Assembly (NCBI GenBank): GCA_030427085.1
Contig: JAUHXH010000002.1
Coordinates: forward strand, 186,001 to 250,000
Length of the DNA stretch: 64,000 nt
DNA from: Gammaproteobacteria bacterium
GTDB taxonomy: Bacteria; Pseudomonadota; Gammaproteobacteria; Pseudomonadales; Halieaceae
Reading direction: 5' to 3'
Part shown: positions 10,409-18,946 of the stretch, in pieces
How the letters are laid out: each line of letters opens with the position of its first letter
Numbering within the stretch: position 1 is the first letter of the stretch
Notes under the pieces: model-generated
The model's input: the letters and a program-made list of their open reading frames with translations, nothing else
Database searches by the model: none
What the model was told of the DNA's origin: nothing
Made by a program: the position numbers and the translations under genes

Positions 10409-10933
10409 ATGAAATTTAGGTTCATATTCGTTTTGCTCGCCTTCGCGTCCAGTCTTGTCTGGGCCCAGTCGGACAGTTACCGCCTGAACGCGGGGGATGC
10501 GATTAGTATCTATGTTTACGGTGAGCCCGATTTAACTTTCGAGCAGCTGCTCGTGGGGCAGAACGGGCGTATCTCCTACCCCTTTTTGGGAAACCTGCAA
10601 GTGGCGGGAAAAACGGCCAGTGAAATGCAGGAAACTCTGGTTAATGGTCTCAAGCCCGATTACCTCGTAGATCCCCGTATTTCGGTCAGCGTGGTCCGGT
10701 ATCGCCCCTTTTTTGTTAATGGCGAGGTGCGTCGCCCCGGTGGGGTGGAGTTCCAGCCGGGATTGACCCTTCGGAAGGCCATTGCTTTGGCCGGTGGGTT
10801 CACTGAGCGGGCGAACAAGAAGCGCTTCAGCGTCGTCTCGGGTGATGATGGGGAACGCAGCGAAGACGAAGTCGGCCTGGACTACGAGGTTCAGCCCGGT
10901 GACATCATCACAGTGCAAGATACTTTTTTCTGA
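10409..10933 (+). CDS. Short polysaccharide export protein (Wza/GumB-like, SLBB)
   Basis: A 174-residue periplasmic protein with a signal peptide cleaved after VWAQ. It has the polysaccharide export domain (YRLNAGDAISIYVYGEPDLT, GRISYPFLGNLQVAGKTASE) followed by one SLBB-type domain (VNGEVRRPGGVEFQPGLT, TLRKAIALAGGFT). Full-length Wza is about twice as long and carries a C-terminal helix that spans the outer membrane. That part is absent here, which fits a separate barrel partner at 9108. No lipobox Cys is seen near the signal peptide end. The ATG at 10409 was chosen over an upstream in-frame start because it begins the signal peptide. Its stop overlaps the next ATG. Confidence 0.88.
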   Translation: MKFRFIFVLLAFASSLVWAQSDSYRLNAGDAISIYVYGEPDLTFEQLLVGQNGRISYPFLGNLQVAGKTASEMQETLVNGLKPDYLVDPRISVSVVRYRPFFVNGEVRRPGGVEFQPGLTLRKAIALAGGFTERANKKRFSVVSGDDGERSEDEVGLDYEVQPGDIITVQDTFF

Positions 10934-13146
10934 TGGATAATCGCCCCGACCTCACGCAAGGCCGTGCCAACGATACGGGTGCTGGTACCTTTAGTCCCGC
11001 ACACCTGCTACACGTAGTTTGGCGTTACAAGTGGGGCATAGCAGGGCTGGCAGTCGCTGCCACCGTGCTCACGGCGCTCTACCTGTCAACGGTACAACCG
11101 GTGTATCGGGCCACGGGCTCAATCGTTCTGGAATCTCAGGCCCCCAACATCGTAGCAGTGCAGGAAGTCTATTCCCTCGGTAGAGTGAGTTACGATTACT
11201 CACAAACCCAATTTGGCATTTTGAAGAGTCGCCAGCTTGCAGAGCGAACTGTACGTCGTCTTAACCTGCAGGATAATGCCGCGTTCTCCGCCAGTCCGCA
11301 GCAGCCCGAAAAAGCAAGATGGTTTGATTTCCTGCTGCCCGCTCGCAAGCAGGCACCCAGGAAAAATATCGATCCGGAGCTCGCCGACCAACAACGCGTA
11401 CTTGCAATCGCAAATCGACTGGCGCGCAGTATTTCGGTTGCTCCCGAACAGTACAGTCATCTGGTGCATCTGAGTTACGAGTCGACCGATCCACAGTTGG
11501 CCGCAGAAATTATCAACACTCATATTGACGAGTTCATCAGCCGGGATCTGGAAACACGTGTTAGCGGGACGGTGGATGCAACGGAGTGGCTGACGGAACG
11601 GCTGGCTACGCTCAAGGAAAACCTGAATACCTCTGAGCGCGCGCTGCAGGTGTTCCGGGAATCGGAGCAACTTGTGGATGTAGGAGGGGTAACCGATCTT
11701 GGTGGATTTGAATTAAAAGACCTCGCCTCCCGCCTCGAAGAAGCGCGACGCCAGCGGATTTTGGCGGAAAATATCGTCAGGGAAGTTACCGAGCGAGAGC
11801 AGTCATCACCACAGGCCCTGAGTAGCCTTCCTGTCGTACTGCAACACCCACTCGTGCAGGGCCTGAAGCAGGAGCAGTCGTCGATTGAACGCCGGGTGGC
11901 TGAATTGGCCAAACGCTATGGGCCCCGCCATCCCCGCATGATCAGCGCGCGCAGCGAATTGGAAAGCGCGGAGAAGGATCTGGGGCGCGCGGTAGAAGAA
12001 GTGGTTGCGGGTATCGGCAGAGAGTATGAGCTGGCTCGTCGTAACGAACAGGAGCTCGAGTCACTGTGGCAATCGCGGCGTTCAGAGATTCAGCAGTTTA
12101 ACCGCATAGAATTCAAACTCCGTGAGTTGCAACGGGATGTGGACACCAACCGCCAGCTCTATGAAATCTTTCTTACCCGATTGAAGGAAACCAGTTCTAC
12201 TGAAGGATTCGCGCGCCCGCACGCGCGCGTGGTCGATGCAGCAGTTGTTCCGCGCTCACCCATTCGACCGAATAAATTGCAGAGCATGATCATTGCATTC
12301 GTCCTGGCGTCTATGCTCGGTACACTGATCGCACTGGCGCTGGATTACCTCGACAACACTCTGAAGACGGCTGACGATGTTCAGTCGAAACTCGGCGCGC
12401 CGTTCCTGGGTTCTATTCCGATTGGCGGGCTTGTTGATGGCGAGCTTGAACCCTACTGGAAGAATCCGGGTGGCCGCTTCGGTGAAGCCTTCAGAACACT
12501 GCGTACCGCCCTGGTATTGAGCCGGCTGGATGACCCCGCCGGGGTGATCGTAGTGACGTCTTCCCTGCCGGCTGAGGGTAAGTCGACCATCGCGCTTAAT
12601 TTGGGTTCTGCATTTGCGCAGATGCAAAGAACCCTGGTGGTGGGGGCAGACTTGCGGCGTCCCAGTCTGGCTCGACTATGCAATCTCAAACCAAACCACA
12701 TGGGCTTGTCGCATTATGTTGCCGGTGGAGCGAGTCTCGACGAATGCATTGAGCATCTCCCTGAGCCCGGTATGGATGTGATGCCGGCGGGTGTGATACC
12801 GCCCAATCCTCTGGAGCTGATCAGCTCGGCTCGGTTCCGTTCTGTGCTGGAAGAACTCCGTGCTCGCTATGACCGCATCATTATTGACTCGGCCCCTGTG
12901 CACGCCGTGTCGGATGCGCTGATGTTGAGTTCCTACGCTGACGCGGTGGTGTTTGTCGTGAAAGCGGACGCAACTCAGGTAACACAGGCAAGACGCGCCC
13001 TGGAACAAATCACCGGCTCCAACGAGCCCTTGTCCGGTGTGGTGATCAACCAACTGGATAGTCGCCGGCAACCGCGATATATGCGCGGAAAAGATGATCA
13101 CTACGACAGTTACTACGCAGAGGAAGCTGACGGGAAGCCGGCATGA
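10933..13146 (+). CDS. Wzc-type chain-length regulator and tyrosine autokinase
   Basis: A 737-residue fusion of a Wzz-type co-polymerase and a BY-kinase. A membrane helix near residues 33-52 is followed by a long periplasmic coiled coil (residues about 180-400, ending FLTRLKETSSTEGFARPHARVVDAAVVP) and a second helix near 455-475. The cytoplasmic kinase has Walker A SSLPAEGKST (543-552), Walker A' DLRRP, and a DSAPVHAVSDALML Walker B region. A C-terminal Tyr cluster (YMRGKDDHYDSYY) provides autophosphorylation sites. It controls EPS chain length and export together with the phosphatase encoded immediately downstream (ATGA overlap). Confidence 0.93.
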   Translation: MDNRPDLTQGRANDTGAGTFSPAHLLHVVWRYKWGIAGLAVAATVLTALYLSTVQPVYRATGSIVLESQAPNIVAVQEVYSLGRVSYDYSQTQFGILKSRQLAERTVRRLNLQDNAAFSASPQQPEKARWFDFLLPARKQAPRKNIDPELADQQRVLAIANRLARSISVAPEQYSHLVHLSYESTDPQLAAEIINTHIDEFISRDLETRVSGTVDATEWLTERLATLKENLNTSERALQVFRESEQLVDVGGVTDLGGFELKDLASRLEEARRQRILAENIVREVTEREQSSPQALSSLPVVLQHPLVQGLKQEQSSIERRVAELAKRYGPRHPRMISARSELESAEKDLGRAVEEVVAGIGREYELARRNEQELESLWQSRRSEIQQFNRIEFKLRELQRDVDTNRQLYEIFLTRLKETSSTEGFARPHARVVDAAVVPRSPIRPNKLQSMIIAFVLASMLGTLIALALDYLDNTLKTADDVQSKLGAPFLGSIPIGGLVDGELEPYWKNPGGRFGEAFRTLRTALVLSRLDDPAGVIVVTSSLPAEGKSTIALNLGSAFAQMQRTLVVGADLRRPSLARLCNLKPNHMGLSHYVAGGASLDECIEHLPEPGMDVMPAGVIPPNPLELISSARFRSVLEELRARYDRIIIDSAPVHAVSDALMLSSYADAVVFVVKADATQVTQARRALEQITGSNEPLSGVVINQLDSRRQPRYMRGKDDHYDSYYAEEADGKPA

Positions 13147-13892
13147 TCGACCTGCACAGTCACCTCTTGCCCGGAATGGACGACGGTGCCCCAGATCTAC
13201 ATACAGCGTTGGAAATGGCCCGAATCGCGGCCGAAGCCGGCACGCATCACCTGGTACTGACGCCGCATTTGCACCCCGGACGTTGGGACAACGACAAGAC
13301 GGAAATTGCCGCTGCTTTCAGCGAGTTTGAGCAGGCGCTGCAAACGGCAAATATACCCTTGGCATTGAGTTTTGCTGCGGAAGTACGCTTGTGCGATGAC
13401 TTGCTTCGCTTGGCAGAGTCCGATCAAATTCCGGTCTACGGTCCCCCGGACGAAGAGGGATTCCGCACTTTTCTCCTGGAGTTCCCTCACGGCCAGATCA
13501 TCCCCGGCAGCCTTGAACTCGTGCGTTGGCTGGCCGACAAAGGGCTTCGAGCTCTGATTGCGCATCCAGAACGTAACCGACAGGTGATGCGCCAACCAGA
13601 GTTGGTTGATGCCTTCCTGGATCAAGGCTGTCGATTGCAGGTCACTGCCGGCGCTTTGACGGGACAGTTCGGTGAGCGTGCGCAACAGACAGCGCATACT
13701 TTTCTGGAGTCCGGTCGGGTTTGGACCATCGCCAGCGATGGGCACAATTTGCGGGCGCGGCCCCCGCGCCTGGATGGAGCGAGAGACCTGGTCGCCGAGC
13801 GCTACGGCGATGAACACGTCGACAGGCTTTTCCACAGGCACCCGGCGCAGATTTTGTGGCCCCGTGCCAGTTCGGAACAATGTCTCGCTTAG
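13143..13892 (+). CDS. PHP-type protein-tyrosine phosphatase (CpsB/CapC family)
   Basis: A 249-residue metal-dependent PHP-fold phosphatase. The opening MIDLHSHLLPGMDDGA provides the first His pair and Asp. HHLVLTPHLHPG, the RALIAHPERN segment and the terminal TIASDGHN carry further metal ligands expected in the CpsB/CapC/YwqE family. It starts inside the kinase stop (ATGA overlap), so kinase and phosphatase are made in step. Its role is to dephosphorylate the Tyr tail of the autokinase and so set EPS output. Cytoplasmic. Confidence 0.92.
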   Translation: MIDLHSHLLPGMDDGAPDLHTALEMARIAAEAGTHHLVLTPHLHPGRWDNDKTEIAAAFSEFEQALQTANIPLALSFAAEVRLCDDLLRLAESDQIPVYGPPDEEGFRTFLLEFPHGQIIPGSLELVRWLADKGLRALIAHPERNRQVMRQPELVDAFLDQGCRLQVTAGALTGQFGERAQQTAHTFLESGRVWTIASDGHNLRARPPRLDGARDLVAERYGDEHVDRLFHRHPAQILWPRASSEQCLA

Positions 13893-14359
13893 CGTGCATT
13901 GCCGGCATGGTTTTTGTTGTGACACTCGCGGTGATGGCGATTCGTCTAGTAATAGCGGATTGGCATTTTTCTCTGGCGGAGAATGAGGTAGCTACCTGGG
14001 GTTTACGAGGATACGAACCCACCCACCAGGATCGAGAGCTGGCCCGATCTGAAATAGACACAGCCCGACGCCTGGCTCCTTGGCATGCCGACTATCTGCG
14101 ACTCGAAAGTGTGATGTTCGAGTGGCGTGCGAATACCGGTAGCGATTCCGGCGATCCAGATGTCAACGAGAGCCGTGTTTCTGATGTGCTGTGGGCGCTA
14201 TTGGAACGGCGGCCGACCAGTGTTTATACCTGGAACAGACTGTTGAACTGGAAGGAATCGAAGGGAGAGTACGACACGATCTGGGCACTCGCCGTTCGGC
14301 GTGTCACTGAGCTCAATGCAAAGCATCAAACGCAGCCGCACTTCGATGCCAGTGAATGA
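13880..14359 (+). CDS. Small membrane-anchored EPS protein, VpsP-like
   Basis: A 159-residue protein with one N-terminal hydrophobic helix (ACIAGMVFVVTLAVMAIRLVI) and a periplasmic helical domain. The repeat-like segments RELARSEIDTARRLAPWHADYLRLESVMFEWRA, split here as ARRLAPWHADYL and RPTSVYTWNRLLNW, resemble TPR-type helices. Size, topology and place between the phosphatase and the flippase resemble the VpsP family of Vibrio and Shewanella EPS loci, but this is a weak, memory-based match. It overlaps the phosphatase stop by 13 bp and its own stop overlaps the flippase start (ATGA). It is probably an assembly or scaffold protein. Confidence 0.6.
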   Translation: MSRLACIAGMVFVVTLAVMAIRLVIADWHFSLAENEVATWGLRGYEPTHQDRELARSEIDTARRLAPWHADYLRLESVMFEWRANTGSDSGDPDVNESRVSDVLWALLERRPTSVYTWNRLLNWKESKGEYDTIWALAVRRVTELNAKHQTQPHFDASE

Positions 14360-15678
14360 ATACGGCTGAAGCACAAACCGCGGCAAACGGTCAGACCGGG
14401 ATGTCGCTGGTCAAACGCTCCGGTGGTCTGCTGGTGCTGCGCGGTATTCAGGTGGTACTGGGGCTCGTCATCACGGTGGTACTGACTCGCGCACTGGGTG
14501 TGGATGGGTATGGCCAATATGCTCTGGTGCTGGCCTGGGTTTCGGTATTGGTGGTTCCCGTGAGGGGCGGGTGGCCAGAGTTGGCGTTGCGCGAGGCTGC
14601 TGCGGTGACGGCCGGTGTAGGAATGAGAGAGTTCCTGCTGGTAGCGCGGCGTCGAATTGTTCTCGCAGGGCTTTTAATCAGCGCCTTTGCGTTAATTCCT
14701 GCGCTCGCGATTAGAAGCGCGTCTCCAGTATCACTATGGGTTATCAGCTTACCTTTGTTAACGGTGATCGCACTAACGGGGTTGAGGCAATCCTTACTCA
14801 GGGGTCTGGGCGAAGTGTGGCGAAGTCAGCTTCCCGAATACCTGGTTAAGCCGGTAGTTCAATTGGGTTTGTTGTTCTCTCTTTTGATGTGGTCACACAA
14901 TACCCTGACGCCAACTCTCGCAATTGCTGTGAACGCAGTGTCTGTATTGGCGGCCTTTCTGGTCGGGGGTAGGCTTCTGGCATCCTATCGAGTCAAGCTC
15001 TCAGCCAGTAGCAATGTCGGACCGGATGAAAGGCGGCGATGGGAACTATCGGCGCGCCACTTCTTTCTTGGTGCTTTAGCTACGGTTGTGGGGGCGCAGG
15101 CAGGAAAGATGGCGACCGGTGCTGGTTCCGGCACATTGGAAGTCGGCATTTTCGCCCTGGCTTTGCAATTCTCGTCTTTGGGTGGTTTTTTTCTCGCGTC
15201 GGTGAACGCGGCAATCGCGCCATCGATCGTCAGGGCTCACCGGCAGGGAGATCGTGGCGCACTACAGAAAATGGCTGGGCAGGGGGCGACACTCTCGACT
15301 GTGTGTGCAGCAGTGTATTTCTGTTTGCTGGTACTGTGCATCTCATATATTTCCGACTTGCTACGCGTATCATCTGAGGTATTGTTGCCGGTTCTTCTCG
15401 TTCTCATTATTGGCCAACTCCTTAATGCCATCACCGGCCCCTGCGGGATGCTGTTGAATATGATGGGCGATGAAGCCCGGGTAGCACGTGTACTGGCCAT
15501 CGCTAATGTGGGGCAGTTGCTTGTCGCCTTATGCCTGAGTCCCTGGTTCGGAGCGCTGGGTGCGGCCGCCGCATATCTCGCGAGTATCGCGATCTGGAAC
15601 GTGATACTGGCTCGTCGCCTGTTTCGAAAGTTCGGCGTGGTGAGTCTGGCGTTTGTGGGATTGAGGTCGCCGGCGTGA
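14356..15678 (+). CDS. Polysaccharide flippase (Wzx/MOP superfamily)
   Basis: A 440-residue protein with about 12-14 membrane helices. It starts with a short cytoplasmic segment, then GGLLVLRGIQVVLGLVITVVLTRALGVDGYGQYALVLAWV, shortened to the motif LTRALGVDGYGQYAL at about residues 38-52, which is the classic first-helix signature of the MOP/Wzx family. It should flip undecaprenyl-linked EPS repeat units to the periplasm for the polymerase at 7614. Translationally coupled on both sides: ATGA with the VpsP-like gene and GTGA with the sulfotransferase. Confidence 0.88.
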   Translation: MNTAEAQTAANGQTGMSLVKRSGGLLVLRGIQVVLGLVITVVLTRALGVDGYGQYALVLAWVSVLVVPVRGGWPELALREAAAVTAGVGMREFLLVARRRIVLAGLLISAFALIPALAIRSASPVSLWVISLPLLTVIALTGLRQSLLRGLGEVWRSQLPEYLVKPVVQLGLLFSLLMWSHNTLTPTLAIAVNAVSVLAAFLVGGRLLASYRVKLSASSNVGPDERRRWELSARHFFLGALATVVGAQAGKMATGAGSGTLEVGIFALALQFSSLGGFFLASVNAAIAPSIVRAHRQGDRGALQKMAGQGATLSTVCAAVYFCLLVLCISYISDLLRVSSEVLLPVLLVLIIGQLLNAITGPCGMLLNMMGDEARVARVLAIANVGQLLVALCLSPWFGALGAAAAYLASIAIWNVILARRLFRKFGVVSLAFVGLRSPA

Positions 15679-16562
15679 AGAAGGCAAATCTCTTTATCGT
15701 TGGTGCACCCAAGTGTGGGACGACTGCATGGAGACAGTACCTGAGTCAGCATCCGGCTATTGCATTTTGTGATCCTAAAGAACCTCACTTTTTCAGCGAG
15801 GACTTCCCCAATTTCCGATGGTGTCACGATCTAGGCAGCTATCAGGCCCTGTTTGAAGATTTGCAATCCTACGATTACCGGGGCGATGCTTCAGTCATGT
15901 ATCTCTACTCGCAGAAGGCGGCGGAGAATATTGCTCGGTACAATCCTGATGCAAAAATTCTAATTTTATTACGCGATTACGCGCCGTTCTTGCAGTCCTA
16001 TCATAGGCAGCAAGTCTATAACGGCGATCAAAGTTTGTTGGCGTTTGAAGATGGTTGGAGGGCCTCTGTCTCGCAGAATGGGGAGTCAGGTTTATCAGCA
16101 AGAGAGCCATCTTTCCTGGACTATTGTGCAGTGGGGCAATTTTCAAATCAGATCCAGAGGTTCCTACAATATTTCTCTCCAGATCAAGTGAGGATTCTGC
16201 AGTATGAGGAATGGGTAAAGGCGCCGGAAGATTACTATAACGCGTTGCTGGATTACTTGAGCCTTGAGCACATACAGGGTGTGAGCTTTGTTCCACACAA
16301 TACAGCGAAAGCCCACAGGTTCAAGTGGTTGGCGAAGCTGACCCAACAACCTCCAAAATTGGTTCTATCACTTTCCAGAATTGTCCGGCAAGCCCTAGGT
16401 AGGCCTAGGCTTGGAGTGGCTCATTGGCTGAGACAGAAAAATCGAGTCAGTCTTCAACAAGAACAAGTGGTGCCTTGCAAAGAAGAAATTTCATCTTTTT
16501 TTTCTCAGGACAAACAACAACTTGAGTCCTTCGAAGATTTAAGGATTAGGGTGTGTAAGTAA
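15675..16562 (+). CDS. Sulfotransferase
   Basis: A 295-residue enzyme starting with GTG at 15675, inside the flippase stop (GTGA). The PAPS 5'-phosphosulfate loop reads GAPKCGTTAW (about residues 10-19). KEPHFFSEDFPNF and the region with ILILLRDYAPFLQSYHRQQ, which should carry the 3'-phosphate-binding Arg/Ser, match the sulfotransferase_1/3 fold. The gene is visibly richer in A+T than its neighbours, with runs such as TTTTTTTT near 16496, which hints at separate acquisition. In an EPS locus it most likely adds sulfate to a sugar, giving a sulfated polymer as in many marine bacteria. Soluble. Confidence 0.88.
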   Translation: MKKANLFIVGAPKCGTTAWRQYLSQHPAIAFCDPKEPHFFSEDFPNFRWCHDLGSYQALFEDLQSYDYRGDASVMYLYSQKAAENIARYNPDAKILILLRDYAPFLQSYHRQQVYNGDQSLLAFEDGWRASVSQNGESGLSAREPSFLDYCAVGQFSNQIQRFLQYFSPDQVRILQYEEWVKAPEDYYNALLDYLSLEHIQGVSFVPHNTAKAHRFKWLAKLTQQPPKLVLSLSRIVRQALGRPRLGVAHWLRQKNRVSLQQEQVVPCKEEISSFFSQDKQQLESFEDLRIRVCK

Positions 16563-16644
16563 TGCTCTATTTGGTTCGGGAGGTGAGAATCTGGAGCGGC
16601 GTTATGTTCGTATCGCAGCGAGTTTCCAGGAGTATTAATCGAAC

Positions 16645-17769
16645 GTGAGTAAGCTGAGCGTGCGCGTACTTCATGTGATCGACTCGCTGGGCGAAGGGGG
16701 GGCAGAGTATCAATTATTGGGCCTTCTACCCGCTTTGCACGGTCTTGGAGTTGAAGCCGAGGTGCTTAGCCTGCGCGGCGAAGGGCCGGTTTCAGCCCAG
16801 CTTAAAGCCAGGGGAGTGCCTGTGCTGACGCCCGCATCGTCCTTGGGTAAATGGGATTTTCTGGGTGCTCGCCGGAACATTTCAGAGTTGTACCGCTCTG
16901 GTAGCTTTGATGTGCTGCACGCCCATCTGTTTATGTCCGGTATCGCTGCCGGTCTGGTTGGCAATGCTGCTGTTCGTACGGTCAGTTTGCACAATCTTGC
17001 CTACAGTAAAGGATGTAACCCACCCGGTCCGGGACTCTGGCTTCGCAAAACCCTGAACCGGCTGGTTCTGGGCCAGCGCTATCAGAAGTGTGTTGGTGTG
17101 AGCTCGGCTGTGGAACAACATTACAGGCGCCACCTGGGATTACAGAGGACGACGACAATCCCGAACGGCATTGTTGCAGCGGATTTTGAGCAGCTTCCTG
17201 AGCAGCCAGGCCGGCCATCACCATTGGTCGTTCTTCCTGGTCGTCTGGTGCGAGAAAAAGGCCATCTGGATTATTTAAGGGCGTTTGCAGATCCAGGTCT
17301 TGCTGCGATCAATGCAAGCTTATTGATCGTGGGGAGCGGGCCAATGGCCGATGAGATTTCTCACTGCATCGGGCAACTCAACCTGGAGGATAGGGTACAG
17401 GTGCGTCCGGCGGTTCCCCAGTCCGAACTTTACCGAATATTGTGTAGCGCGAATCTGGTCGTAGTGCCCTCGCGATTTGAAGGCTTTGGAATGACGGCGC
17501 TCGAAGCGCTGGCGCTGGGTCGGCCACTGGTTGCGACAAGAGTTGGCGGTATGCCTGAAGTGCTCGGGGATGATGTCAGGTGGTGTGAACCTGGTGATGT
17601 GCCGGGACTGACGAGCGCCACGCTGGATGTACTCCGCGACCCCGCCCCGTGGGAGTCACTGGCTCAACAGGGGCGACAGCGTGTGCTACGACAGTACGAT
17701 ATCACCTCCTGTGCAAGGCAGTGGGCCGAGCTCTATGCCGCCCTTGTAAAGGAGTCCAGTAATGGCTGA
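16645..17769 (+). CDS. Glycosyltransferase family 4 (GT-B)
   Basis: A 374-residue retaining GT-B enzyme. The N-terminal domain begins VRVLHVIDSLGEGGAEYQLL, the usual GT4 acceptor-side motif. The C-terminal domain has LPGRLVREKGHLDYLRA and the donor-binding EX7E-type segment PSRFEGFGMTALEALALGRP, followed by TRVGGMPEVL. The start is GTG at 16645 with AGGAG 12 bp upstream. It adds one sugar to the EPS repeat unit on the cytoplasmic face; donor and acceptor cannot be read from sequence. It overlaps the next gene by 8 bp. An 82 bp gap before it is the largest break inside the long operon. Confidence 0.9.
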   Translation: MSKLSVRVLHVIDSLGEGGAEYQLLGLLPALHGLGVEAEVLSLRGEGPVSAQLKARGVPVLTPASSLGKWDFLGARRNISELYRSGSFDVLHAHLFMSGIAAGLVGNAAVRTVSLHNLAYSKGCNPPGPGLWLRKTLNRLVLGQRYQKCVGVSSAVEQHYRRHLGLQRTTTIPNGIVAADFEQLPEQPGRPSPLVVLPGRLVREKGHLDYLRAFADPGLAAINASLLIVGSGPMADEISHCIGQLNLEDRVQVRPAVPQSELYRILCSANLVVVPSRFEGFGMTALEALALGRPLVATRVGGMPEVLGDDVRWCEPGDVPGLTSATLDVLRDPAPWESLAQQGRQRVLRQYDITSCARQWAELYAALVKESSNG

Positions 17770-18946
17770 AGTGCTCTATGTAAGCTATACGGGACTTCTG
17801 GAGCCGCTTGGGCAGTCTCAGGTGCTGGCTTATTTGGAGCGCTTGGCGCGATATCATCGCATCACACTGATTACGTTTGAGCAGGACCTACCGTCAGCGC
17901 GTCAGCAGGCCATGAAGGATGTTAAGACGCGGGTCGAGGGTGCGGGAATCCGCTGGCACATTCAGCCTTACCATCAGCGCCCTCCCCTGCTGGCCAGATT
18001 ATGGGATGTGGTGAAGGGGCGGCGGATGGTGCGCTCCTGCCTGCGCGACCATGCCGTAGATATTATTCATGTCAGGAGTTTTCTGCCGGCGCTGATGGTG
18101 GCCTGGCCCAGTTTTCCCGGACGGGCGAAGCTGCTATTTGACATACGCGGGTTCTGGATTGACGAACGTGTCGATATGGGAAAGTTGCGAGCAGGAGGGA
18201 TTTTCTATCGGCTCCTGAAGAAAATGGAATCGGTGGTGTACCATCAATCGAGTGCAGTTGTTTCTTTAACCCATGCAGGCAAGGCAGTAATAGAGCGCAG
18301 TTTTCCCGCCTTGTGTGGGCGGGTTTATGTGATTCCCACCTGTACGGACCTTGGTCGATTTACGGGTTCACTCCAAAAGCCTGACACCGGTGAGGTGTGT
18401 CTGGGGTACCTGGGCTCCACCAAAAGTTGGTATCTGTTTGATGAGTGCCTGAACTTCTTCAGGCAACTTCTGGAGCAGCGTCCGGATGCCCTGCTGCTGG
18501 TCGTGAATAGGGGAGACCACGGATACATTCGAGATAGATTGCATGCGATGGGCGTACCTCCCGAATCTGTCGAGATTTGCGCAGCTACTCCGGATGAAGT
18601 GCCAGCCCTGTTGGGCAGAATGTCTGCCCTGGTCTCCTTCGTCCGGCCGAGCGAAGCCAAACGGGCCTCGGCACCCACCCGGTTGGGTGAGGCCCTTGCA
18701 GCCGGTGTTCCTGTTATTACCAATGCAGGGGTGGGTGATGTGGCGGAATTATTTGAGGGGGCTGGCGTGGGGCCCTGTCTGCAATCATTCAGCCGGGTTG
18801 AGGTGGATCATGCCGTCGCTGAAGTGTTGCGATTGATCGCTGACCCTGAAATTTCCAGACGCTGCCGAAGACTAGCGGAGACGAACTTTAGTCTTGAGCG
18901 GGGTGTAAAGGCATACGATGCCATCTACCAATCTCTCACTAACTGA
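17762..18946 (+). CDS. Glycosyltransferase family 4-like (GT-B)
   Basis: A 394-residue GT-B protein. It opens EVLYVSYTGLLEPLGQSQVL, a form common in EPS-locus GT4 enzymes, and has HVRSFLPALMVAW and LLFDIRGFWIDERVDMGKL in the N-terminal domain. The donor domain contains VCLGYLGSTKSWY and ends with the EALAAGVPVITNAGVGDVAEL loop. The usual first Glu of the EX7E motif falls in RPSEAKRASAPTRLGEALA. It probably extends the EPS repeat unit. Overlaps both neighbours (8 bp upstream, 29 bp downstream), in line with a single operon. Confidence 0.88.
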   Translation: MAEVLYVSYTGLLEPLGQSQVLAYLERLARYHRITLITFEQDLPSARQQAMKDVKTRVEGAGIRWHIQPYHQRPPLLARLWDVVKGRRMVRSCLRDHAVDIIHVRSFLPALMVAWPSFPGRAKLLFDIRGFWIDERVDMGKLRAGGIFYRLLKKMESVVYHQSSAVVSLTHAGKAVIERSFPALCGRVYVIPTCTDLGRFTGSLQKPDTGEVCLGYLGSTKSWYLFDECLNFFRQLLEQRPDALLLVVNRGDHGYIRDRLHAMGVPPESVEICAATPDEVPALLGRMSALVSFVRPSEAKRASAPTRLGEALAAGVPVITNAGVGDVAELFEGAGVGPCLQSFSRVEVDHAVAEVLRLIADPEISRRCRRLAETNFSLERGVKAYDAIYQSLTN

